Of a stretch of DNA of 8,265 bases, positions 1 to 4,911 are shown in pieces (position 1 is the first letter of the stretch; each line of letters opens with the position of its first letter). This DNA comes from Lysobacteraceae bacterium. Its GTDB lineage: Bacteria; Pseudomonadota; Gammaproteobacteria; Steroidobacterales; Steroidobacteraceae. The notes below the pieces were generated by a model that was given only the letters and a program-made list of their open reading frames with translations, was not told the DNA's origin and did not search any database. Location of the stretch: assembly GCA_012516015.1 (NCBI GenBank), contig JAAYXG010000699.1:1-8265 (forward strand), written 5' to 3'. A program made the translations under genes and the position numbers.

Positions 1-712
1 CGGCGAGCGAAAGAACGGGGCGCTGCGGCGTCGCGAACTCGCCGGGCTCCATCAGACGATTGCGCACGACAGCGCCGATCGGCGCAATGAGCTCCGCGTC
101 GCTCAACTGCCGCTTGAGAAGATCGAGTGCCGCTTGTGCGGCATCGACTTCCGCTTCCGCTTGCGCCACTTCCTCCTTGCGCGGACCTGCAAGCGCGAGG
201 TCGAGCGCCTTTCTCATACTCTCGACGCGCGCTTCGGTCATGCGCAACGCAGCGAGCGCCGCTTCGAGATCTTGTTCGCTGACCGCGCGTCCCTTGGAGG
301 AGTCGCTGATCGACTTCGCTCGATCGTAAACACTGCGTGCATTCGTAGCTTCGGCTTGCGCCGCCGCCAATGCGGCTCGCGCCTGTGCAATCTCCTCCGG
401 TCGCGCTCCGTTGCGCATGCGCAGCAGAACTTGGCGTTGGGCCGCAACGCGCGCCCGCGCCTCCTGCACGCGGGGGACGAGCCGCTGGGTCTCCAATCTC
501 GCGAGCACCTGCCCTGCTCGAACGCTGTCTCCCTCGCGTACGAGCACTTCGGCGATGCGCTCGCTTTCGGCAAACGCCAACTCGACCTGGCGAATATCGA
601 CGTTGCCGTGCAGCACGATCTCTTCCTGCTCGCCTCCTCGCACCAGAACGTACACGGCGGTCGCGACCGCAATGAGAGCGACGAGCGACGCGATCGCGAC
701 TTTCTTGTTCAT
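1..712 (-). CDS. HlyD/YbhG-family membrane fusion protein of an efflux system (3' end cut by window)
   Basis: Periplasmic adaptor that would link an inner-membrane ABC exporter to an outer-membrane channel. 237 residues are visible and the frame is open to the window edge. The start is the ATG at 712-710 (MNKKVAIASLVAL), followed by one membrane anchor or uncleaved signal at about residues 4-24. Next come the first half of a biotinyl-lipoyl domain (LHGNVDIRQVELAF, then EGDSVRAGQVLARLE at about 60-74) and a long Ala/Glu/Arg-rich helical hairpin (about 75-205, with RNGARPEEIAQA at 100-111). The chain then returns to the lipoyl half (AELIAPIGAVVRNRLMEPGE at about 206-225). From memory, the GNVDIR, EEIAQA and LIAP...EPG motifs closely match E. 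coli YbhG. A weak GAG is the only Shine-Dalgarno-like signal. The divergent neighbour is a CecR-like regulator, as in the E. coli cecR-ybhGFSR set, although there the genes run in one direction. ABC subunits would be expected beyond the left edge. Assignment to the HlyD family is firm; substrate unknown. Confidence 0.92.
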   Translation of the reverse strand, partial: MNKKVAIASLVALIAVATAVYVLVRGGEQEEIVLHGNVDIRQVELAFAESERIAEVLVREGDSVRAGQVLARLETQRLVPRVQEARARVAAQRQVLLRMRNGARPEEIAQARAALAAAQAEATNARSVYDRAKSISDSSKGRAVSEQDLEAALAALRMTEARVESMRKALDLALAGPRKEEVAQAEAEVDAAQAALDLLKRQLSDAELIAPIGAVVRNRLMEPGEFATPQRPVLSLA

Positions 713-744
713 GGATCACACTCGGAGACTTGCAAGTTGACGCC

Positions 745-774
745 ATTCTATTCAAACTCAAATTTGAATTTCAA
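745..774 (-). promoter_or_regulatory. Sigma70-type promoter for the HlyD/YbhG gene
   Basis: Read on the minus strand, a -35 box TTGAAA (774-769) and a -10 box TAGAAT (750-745) are separated by 18 bp. Each box matches five of six consensus bases. The predicted start of transcription is near 738, about 25 bases before the HlyD ATG. The spacer contains the perfect palindrome TCAAATTTGA, so a bound repressor would block RNA polymerase. Seen in sequence; not tested. Confidence 0.6.
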
Positions 775-775
775 T
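750..775. promoter_or_regulatory. Putative TetR-family operator (26-bp imperfect palindrome)
   Basis: The core TCAAATTTGA (758-767) is a perfect 10-bp palindrome. Symmetry continues outward: bases 754-756 pair with 769-771 and 750-752 pair with 773-775, with single mismatches between the blocks. The size and position are typical of a TetR-family operator between divergent genes. It sits in the spacers of both candidate promoters, which predicts coordinate repression and autoregulation by the adjacent regulator. This is inferred from position and symmetry; no binding data are implied. Confidence 0.55.
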
Positions 776-781
776 TAGAAT
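751..781 (+). promoter_or_regulatory. Candidate promoter for the TetR/CecR-like regulator
   Basis: On the plus strand the -10 box TAGAAT lies at 776-781, with a 4/6 -35 match TTCAAA at 751-756 and a long 19-bp spacer. It mirrors the minus-strand promoter almost exactly around the same palindrome. Transcription would start near 788, about 20 bases before the ATG at 808. The non-ideal spacer makes this the weaker of the two promoters. Confidence 0.4.
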
Positions 782-801
782 CGATCCGAAGGGCGATCGA
801 T
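780..801. repeat. Inverted repeat ATCGATC-N8-GATCGAT in the regulator's leader
   Basis: A 7-bp perfect inverted repeat (780-786 and 795-801) flanks an 8-base loop, CGAAGGGC, six bases before the regulator's ATG. In RNA it would form a hairpin that places the SD-like AAGGG in the loop, with AGGA (802-805) just outside the stem. It may be a second operator half, an RNA hairpin affecting translation, or chance. Confidence 0.3.
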
Positions 802-807
802 AGGACT

Positions 808-1491
808 ATGAGCCGGCCGAAGAAATCGCAACGAGCCGTGCGCGGCACGCCTGCGCGTCAAGATGGACTCGAGACGCGTCGAGCTTTACTCGAAGCAGCG
901 GGCGAGGTGTTCGCGCAGCACGGCTACGCCAAAGCGACGAGCAAGGAAATCTGTGCACGCGCGCATGCCAATGCCGCCGCGGTCAACTATCACTTCGGCG
1001 GCAAGGACGGTTTGTATGCTGCGGTGCTGGAGGAAGCGCATGTCCGCATCGTCAGCATCGAGTCGATGGCTGCGATGGCATCGAGCGATGCGGATGCGAA
1101 ACTGAAGTTGCGGCAACTCCTCAGTCGGATCGTTCGGCAAGTCGCGGGCGACGGGCGCTCGGGTTGGGAGCTGCGAGTCTTGAGCCGCGAGATCTTGTCT
1201 CGCTCGCCGATGAGCTCGGGGCTCATCGATAAGCAGATTCGCCCCAAGGCAGCCCTCCTTCGCAATATCCTAGCGGAAGTCATGAAGCTGCCGGCCGATC
1301 ACCCCGCCGTGAGCCGCTCGCTCGTCACCGTCATGGGCCCAATCCTCATGCTCCTCATCACGGACCGAGAGCTGCAAAGAAAAGTGGCCCCTCACCTCGA
1401 GCTCGATGCAGAGGCGTTGACGGAGCATTTGCTCGTGTACGCGCTCGCCGGACTCGAAGCAGTCGCGCGCAAAGCGCGCAGTGGCGGATGA
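808..1491 (+). CDS. TetR-family transcriptional regulator, CecR (YbiH)-like
   Basis: DNA-binding repressor of 227 residues, probably controlling the divergent efflux gene and itself. The N-terminal TetR helix-turn-helix spans about residues 17-65: the LLEAAGEVFAQHGYAKATSKEI helix pair, then the recognition region ANAAAVNYHFGGKDGLY. The C-terminal ligand/dimer domain carries ELRVLSREILSRSP, resembling the SKFISREQLSPT region of E. coli CecR and its C-terminal domain family (DUF1956). The ATG at 808 is preferred over an in-frame ATG at 730. The upstream one would add 26 residues unlike any TetR N-terminus and would place coding sequence over the operator and both promoters. AGGA lies only 2 bases before the ATG and GAAGGG 14 bases before it, so the ribosome site is not ideal. 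CecR is linked in E. coli to cefoperazone and chloramphenicol sensitivity; the inducer here is unknown. Confidence 0.9.
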   Translation: MSRPKKSQRAVRGTPARQDGLETRRALLEAAGEVFAQHGYAKATSKEICARAHANAAAVNYHFGGKDGLYAAVLEEAHVRIVSIESMAAMASSDADAKLKLRQLLSRIVRQVAGDGRSGWELRVLSREILSRSPMSSGLIDKQIRPKAALLRNILAEVMKLPADHPAVSRSLVTVMGPILMLLITDRELQRKVAPHLELDAEALTEHLLVYALAGLEAVARKARSGG

Positions 1492-1526
1492 CTCTGACAG
1501 TCACCCGTCACCATGGCTCATCGCCG

Positions 1527-2225
1527 CTACGGCAAATCGAACACCAACACTTCCGCACCTTGGCCGCGCTCGATCGTGACACTCGACGTATCGGTCACCT
1601 TTAGCGCGTCGCCTGCGTTCAGCGTTTCGCCATTTGCAACCAGCGAACCGCGCGCAACGTGCACGTAGGCACGTCTCTTCGGCGCCAGCTCGAGCTGCGC
1701 ACGTTCACCCCCGTCGAACAGGCCGGCATAGACGCGCGCGTCCTGATGAATGCGTACGGAGACGTCATTGCCCTCCGGCGAGGCAATCAAACGTAAGCGC
1801 CCGCGCTTGTCTTCCTCCGTGAAGCGCTTCTCCTCGTATTCGGGCTCGATCGAAAGCACGTCCGGCTCGATCCAGATCTGCAGGAAGTGCACCTCCTCCT
1901 TTTCCGAGTTGTTGAACTCGCTGTGGCGCACGCCTCGTCCCGCGCTCATGCGCTGCACGTCTCCGGGACGAATCACCGATCCGTTGCCGAGCGAGTCGCG
2001 ATGCGCGAGCTCGCCCTCGAGCACGTAGCTGATGATCTCCATGTCGCGATGCCCGTGCGTGCCGAAGCCGGCACCTGGCGCAACTCGATCCTCGTTGATG
2101 ACGCGCAAGGGCCCGAAGCCCATGTGCGCCGGATCGTAGTAGTCGGCAAACGAAAACGTGTGGTACGACTTGAGCCAGCCGTGGTCGGCGAAGCCGCGTT
2201 CGCGGGCGCGACGGATCGTATTCAT
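1527..2225 (-). CDS. Pirin-family cupin, probable quercetin 2,3-dioxygenase (YhhW-like)
   Basis: A cytoplasmic bicupin of 232 residues, almost the same length as E. coli YhhW (231). The N-terminal cupin holds the complete metal site seen in YhhW, at the same residue numbers: His57 and His59 (FGTHGHRDMEI), then His101 and Glu103 (RGVRHSEFN). The start (MNTIRRARERGFADHGWLKSYHTFSFA) is typical of the family. The C-terminal cupin-like half lacks metal ligands, as usual. YhhW oxidises quercetin in vitro; other pirins act as redox- or metal-responsive partners, so the physiological substrate is uncertain. Translation should be strong: a near-perfect AAAGGAGG (2238-2231) lies 5 bases before the ATG. 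It is downstream of the flavocytochrome operon in the same direction, but a 178-bp gap with its own promoter-like signals suggests separate control. It converges with the TetR gene, 35 bp away. Confidence 0.93.
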   Translation of the reverse strand: MNTIRRARERGFADHGWLKSYHTFSFADYYDPAHMGFGPLRVINEDRVAPGAGFGTHGHRDMEIISYVLEGELAHRDSLGNGSVIRPGDVQRMSAGRGVRHSEFNNSEKEEVHFLQIWIEPDVLSIEPEYEEKRFTEEDKRGRLRLIASPEGNDVSVRIHQDARVYAGLFDGGERAQLELAPKRRAYVHVARGSLVANGETLNAGDALKVTDTSSVTIERGQGAEVLVFDLP

Positions 2226-2248
2226 AAAGGCCTCCTTTGTTGACCTTC

Positions 2249-2277
2249 AAGATAGGGGCGAGCGGGAGGATTAAGAA
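2249..2277 (-). promoter_or_regulatory. Candidate promoter for the pirin gene
   Basis: On the minus strand, TATCTT (2254-2249, 4/6 match to the -10 box) lies 17 bp from TTCTTA (2277-2272, only 3/6 match to the -35 box). The predicted start is near 2243, giving a leader of about 17 bases that just contains the strong ribosome site. The poor -35 suggests an activator may be needed, and the tandem repeat at 2290-2306 is suitably placed upstream. Confidence 0.3.
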
Positions 2278-2289
2278 GAGCGCCGACTC

Positions 2290-2306
2290 GATCGATTTGA
2301 TCGATT
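2290..2306. repeat. Tandem GATCGATT-T-GATCGATT upstream of pirin
   Basis: Two identical 8-bp units, GATCGATT (2290-2297 and 2299-2306), are separated by one T, giving a 9-bp phase. Each unit also contains the palindrome ATCGAT, so the pair reads as ATCGAT-TTG-ATCGAT. It lies about 47-63 bp upstream of the predicted pirin transcription start, in otherwise unremarkable intergenic DNA. A regulator-binding site is plausible; the protein is unknown and no regulator gene is next to pirin. Confidence 0.35.
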
Positions 2307-2403
2307 TTCCCGATCCGGGCAGACATGACCGCGCTGTGCCTTGCGGCGCGCCTACGCAGCTCGATGTAATCGAGGCCACGCCCGCGATCGCCCCTGAGTC
2401 CGC

Positions 2404-3666
2404 CTATCTGAACTCGAAGTATTCGTAGTGAAGATTGGACGCAGGTACGCCGTTCTCGCGCATCGCCTGTTGTACGCGTTTCAGAAGTCCCTTCGGGCCG
2501 CAGAAGCTGACACCCACTCGAGCGGGCCCCGTTTCCTGCACGATTTGCTTGAAACGTCGTTCGAACTCTGGGCTCATCGGACCGTCCGGCACAGGAACGA
2601 GCTCCGCACCGCGCGCATGCGCGAGCTCGCGTACAAGATCCGCACTCGGGAATTCCCTACTCGGCGTGAAGAAGTAAAACAACGTGACGCTCTCGAGCGG
2701 GCGGCCGCCTTCGTCCTTGAGCCACGCGATGAAGGGCGAGATACCGACGCCCCCCGCAATCCAGACTTCGCGAGCCCACTCGCGGTCTCGACTGAACCGG
2801 CCGAAAGGTGCATACACCGTCGCATGCATGCCGGGCGTCGTGTTCTCGACGAGCCTGCGCGTGTAGTCGCCGAGCTCCCGAATGACGAAGTGCACGTGGC
2901 CCGCTTCGTCCGCGGCGTTCGCGATCGTGAACGGGTGGGGCTCGCGTAGGCCGTCCTCCTTCATGGACAAGAAGGCGAACTGTCCCGCCGTGAATTCGAT
3001 CGGATGCTTCACGGGTGCGAGCTCCAAGTGAAGCCCCGCCGCACCCATATCGGCGCGAACGACTCGATACTCGGCATGCGGCGAGAGAAACGGGTATAGC
3101 AGAAGCTTGTAGAACGCCGCTAGGACACCGAGTGCGGAAAGCGCGGCAAGCCAGATTCCCGCCGAGCTTGCAAGCGCGATCGGCGATCTGAAACTCAGCC
3201 AATGCAAGATCACGATGATGAAGAGCGGTCCCGATAATTTGTGCCACCAACGCCATCGGTGGTACGGGATCTTGCGATTGAGCGCGAGCATGACGATGAG
3301 CATCAACGCGAGAAAGCTCGCTTGGCGCACGAGCCGCGTCCAGAATGGCGGGAACGCCAGAATCGAGGCCGTTTCCCACTCGGAGGCTCCCGCCTTGAAC
3401 GCGAAATGAATGGAGGCGAACACGAGCGCGTACACCGCCATCCACTTGTGCGTCAGGTACACGCGGTCGAGGCCGCCGAACAGCGACTCCACCAATCGCA
3501 GCCTTCCGCCGAGAATCGCCGCCGTGCCCATGAGTGCCAAGGCCGCGACGCCCATCGACAGGCTCAAGGCAGCCAGACTCAACCACGTCTCGCTCGGAAT
3601 TTGCGCGAGCGTCACGATGACGCTGACGACCACGATCGACGCGATGACGGTCCACGGTTTCAGCAT
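2404..3666 (-). CDS. Ferric reductase/NADPH oxidase-like di-haem flavocytochrome
   Basis: Inner-membrane protein of 420 residues that would move electrons from cytoplasmic NAD(P)H through FAD and two b haems to an acceptor outside the membrane (ferric iron, oxygen or a quinone). About six transmembrane helices fill residues 4-192. The haem histidines are His73 and His87 on one helix (THKWMAVY, SIHFAF) and His142 and His155 on another (WHKLSG, ILHWLSF); spacings of 14 and 13 match di-haem NOX/FRE proteins. The cytoplasmic half has the FAD motif HPFTIAN (244-250), the nucleotide loop AGGVGISPF (304-312), CGPKGLL (389-395) and the C-terminus EYFEFR. The length fits minimal bacterial NOX such as SpNOX, with no EF-hand region. 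An SD-like AGGGG, overlapping the stop codon of the upstream DUF442 gene, sits 6 bases before the ATG. It is the third gene of the probable operon. Family is sure; acceptor is not. Confidence 0.92.
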   Translation of the reverse strand: MLKPWTVIASIVVVSVIVTLAQIPSETWLSLAALSLSMGVAALALMGTAAILGGRLRLVESLFGGLDRVYLTHKWMAVYALVFASIHFAFKAGASEWETASILAFPPFWTRLVRQASFLALMLIVMLALNRKIPYHRWRWWHKLSGPLFIIVILHWLSFRSPIALASSAGIWLAALSALGVLAAFYKLLLYPFLSPHAEYRVVRADMGAAGLHLELAPVKHPIEFTAGQFAFLSMKEDGLREPHPFTIANAADEAGHVHFVIRELGDYTRRLVENTTPGMHATVYAPFGRFSRDREWAREVWIAGGVGISPFIAWLKDEGGRPLESVTLFYFFTPSREFPSADLVRELAHARGAELVPVPDGPMSPEFERRFKQIVQETGPARVGVSFCGPKGLLKRVQQAMRENGVPASNLHYEYFEFR

Positions 3667-3675
3667 CGCCTACCC

Positions 3676-4191
3676 CTACGGCCGCTCCTCGAGCAATGCA
3701 CGCACGGACTCTTCGAGTCCGGCGAGCCCCCAGGCCTTGCCAATCCCCACTGCCTCTTCCGGCGATTTCCCTTTGATCCATGCTTCGCGCACTGCGATGA
3801 GCGCGCCAACGCGGTTGCCGCTCGAACAATGGAGCAGCGTCGGCTCGTCGCCGATCTCTCCGAGAACTCGATCCAGCGCTTTCGCATTCTCCAACGTCAG
3901 GGATTGAGCGCCCTTGATCGGAATCGCGTGATACTCGAGACCATGCTCGTTCGCGACACGCGCCTCGTCCAACGACGGATGCTCTTCGGCAGGCCGCAAG
4001 TTCACGATGTGACGAATACCGGCCCGCGGCAGCGAGGCAATTTGCGAAGCATCGAGCGCGCCGGTCACGACCTTGTTCGCAACCGGGAAGCGTGCGTCCG
4101 GCAGCTGCTGCAGAGCGGGTTGCAGCGGCTGCGCGCAATGAGCGGCCACCGCCAAGAGGGACGTGAGCACGAAACCAATCCATCTCGACAT
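3676..4191 (-). CDS. Exported DUF442 (BLH-type phosphatase-like/rhodanese-like) protein
   Basis: A 171-residue protein with a cleavable signal (MSRWIGFVLTSLLAVAAHCA, cleavage near residue 20), so periplasmic. The body is a DUF442/beta-lactamase-hydrolase-type phosphatase-like domain: VVTGALDASQIASL (about 41-54), GIRHIVNLRP (about 58-67), YHAIPIKG, and the active loop LLHCSSGNRVGA with Cys122 and Arg126. The loop is CX4R, one residue shorter than classical tyrosine phosphatases (CX5R) and the length typical of rhodanese sulfurtransferases. An in-frame GTG at 4221, overlapping the upstream stop as GTGA, would add ten residues. The ATG at 4191 is chosen because a perfect GGAGGA (4203-4198) lies 6 bases before it and the signal peptide then starts normally. 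It lies 26 bp after the quinone reductase gene and 9 bp before the flavocytochrome gene. Substrate unknown: phosphatase or persulfide chemistry are both possible. Confidence 0.85.
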   Translation of the reverse strand: MSRWIGFVLTSLLAVAAHCAQPLQPALQQLPDARFPVANKVVTGALDASQIASLPRAGIRHIVNLRPAEEHPSLDEARVANEHGLEYHAIPIKGAQSLTLENAKALDRVLGEIGDEPTLLHCSSGNRVGALIAVREAWIKGKSPEEAVGIGKAWGLAGLEESVRALLEERP

Positions 4192-4217
4192 GCAAACTCC
4201 TCCGACTGGATGCGCAG

Positions 4218-4802
4218 TCACTTCGCAGCTCGACCGTATCGGCGCATGCGTTCGAGCCAGCGCTCGCGCATCGGTGCGCTACCCTCCACGTTGCCGACGA
4301 TGCTCGTGCCGATCGGACCGACGCCCACGAACCGAAGAATATTACGCTGGAGGCTCTTCACGCTGTGCGCACGAAAATACCATCGGTAGAACAGCGCGGG
4401 CATGCCCATCGTGACGACGACACGCGCGGATTTTCCCTTCAAACGCTTCTTGGGCAATCCTTTGCCGCTCCGATAGTCAAACGCGAAACCCGGCCGGAGC
4501 GTCTGTTCCAACAATCCCTTCAGCAGCGCCGGCATGCTTCCGAGCCATAGCGGAAACAACAAGACGATGTGATCGCTCCATGAGATCGCGCTCTGTACAT
4601 TCGCGATCTCAGCCGGCAACTTCCCTTCCTTGAAGTCCCGATTCGATCTCAGCAGCTCGAACGGCGTGTCACTGACGCGCACGACTTGGATCTCGTGCCG
4701 CGCTTCGCGCGCGCCGGATGCGTACGCCTCCGCCAGCGCATGCACGAACCGCTGGGGCTCCGGATCCGGATGTCCATCGATGATGAGGATGCGCTTCGGC
4801 AT
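4218..4802 (-). CDS. Flavodoxin-fold NAD(P)H dehydrogenase (quinone)-like protein
   Basis: A cytoplasmic flavoprotein of 194 residues in the Flavodoxin_2 group (NQO1, KefF, MdaB, YwrO relatives), which reduces quinones or similar acceptors by two electrons from NAD(P)H. Visible features are the first strand and phosphate-binding loop (KRILIIDGHPDPEPQRF, 3-19), the core motif PLWLGSMPALLKGLLEQ (84-100) followed by PGFAFDY (104-110), and the second flavin-contacting loop VTMGMP (130-135). No signal peptide or membrane segment is present. The ATG at 4802 begins exactly at the first beta strand, yet no Shine-Dalgarno sequence precedes it (ACTTATCT), so initiation may be weak or leaderless-like. 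It is the first gene of the probable operon with the DUF442 protein and the flavocytochrome, and could share quinone or NAD(P)H handling with the latter. Flavin (FMN or FAD) and acceptor cannot be told from sequence. Confidence 0.88.
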   Translation of the reverse strand: MPKRILIIDGHPDPEPQRFVHALAEAYASGAREARHEIQVVRVSDTPFELLRSNRDFKEGKLPAEIANVQSAISWSDHIVLLFPLWLGSMPALLKGLLEQTLRPGFAFDYRSGKGLPKKRLKGKSARVVVTMGMPALFYRWYFRAHSVKSLQRNILRFVGVGPIGTSIVGNVEGSAPMRERWLERMRRYGRAAK

Positions 4803-4911
4803 AGATAAGTGCCGGCAGCATGCCTTACTCGACTAGGCCGGCGTATAAGGGATCCTCCGGTAGGAATTGCGCAGCCGCCCTCGCTTGACAGCGTGCAGTC
4901 GGATCGCAAGA
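4803..4911. promoter_or_regulatory. Divergent intergenic region between quinone reductase and kinase-fusion genes
   Basis: These 109 bp must hold promoters for both directions. TATAAG (4844-4849, plus) is a five-of-six -10 match pointing at the kinase gene but has no good -35. The same spot reads TTATAC on the minus strand toward the quinone reductase. A perfect TTGACA (4885-4890, plus) lacks a -10 at proper spacing, and a start from it would fall inside the gene. Two copies of the self-complementary GCCGGC (4811-4816 and 4837-4842) flank a 20-bp segment. No arrangement is compelling. Confidence 0.3.

Noticed and set aside
134..778. Plus-strand open frame of 214 residues opposite the HlyD gene
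   Set aside because: Arg/His-rich composition without a domain, antisense to a clear HlyD protein and running through the promoter/operator; typical shadow frame in GC-rich DNA.
730..807. Upstream ATG for the TetR-like regulator
   Set aside because: Would add 26 residues unlike any TetR protein and translate the operator and both promoters.
1465..1503. Hairpins GCGCGC-AAA-GCGCGC and TGACT-CTGAC-AGTCA at the end of the TetR gene as a terminator
   Set aside because: The first lies in coding sequence, the second has only 5 bp; neither is followed by a T-run.
2657..4195. Minus-strand open frame of 512 residues overlapping the flavocytochrome and DUF442 genes
   Set aside because: Same strand, other frame; Arg-rich with no recognisable motif, while the overlapped frames have intact motifs and ribosome sites.
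3241..4389. Plus-strand open frame of 382 residues
   Set aside because: Antisense to three well-supported genes; Arg/His/Gln-rich with no domain.
4885..4890. Perfect TTGACA as a -35 box for the kinase fusion
   Set aside because: No -10 box at 16-18 bp (AAGAGT at 4908), and the start would fall at or beyond the most likely GTG.
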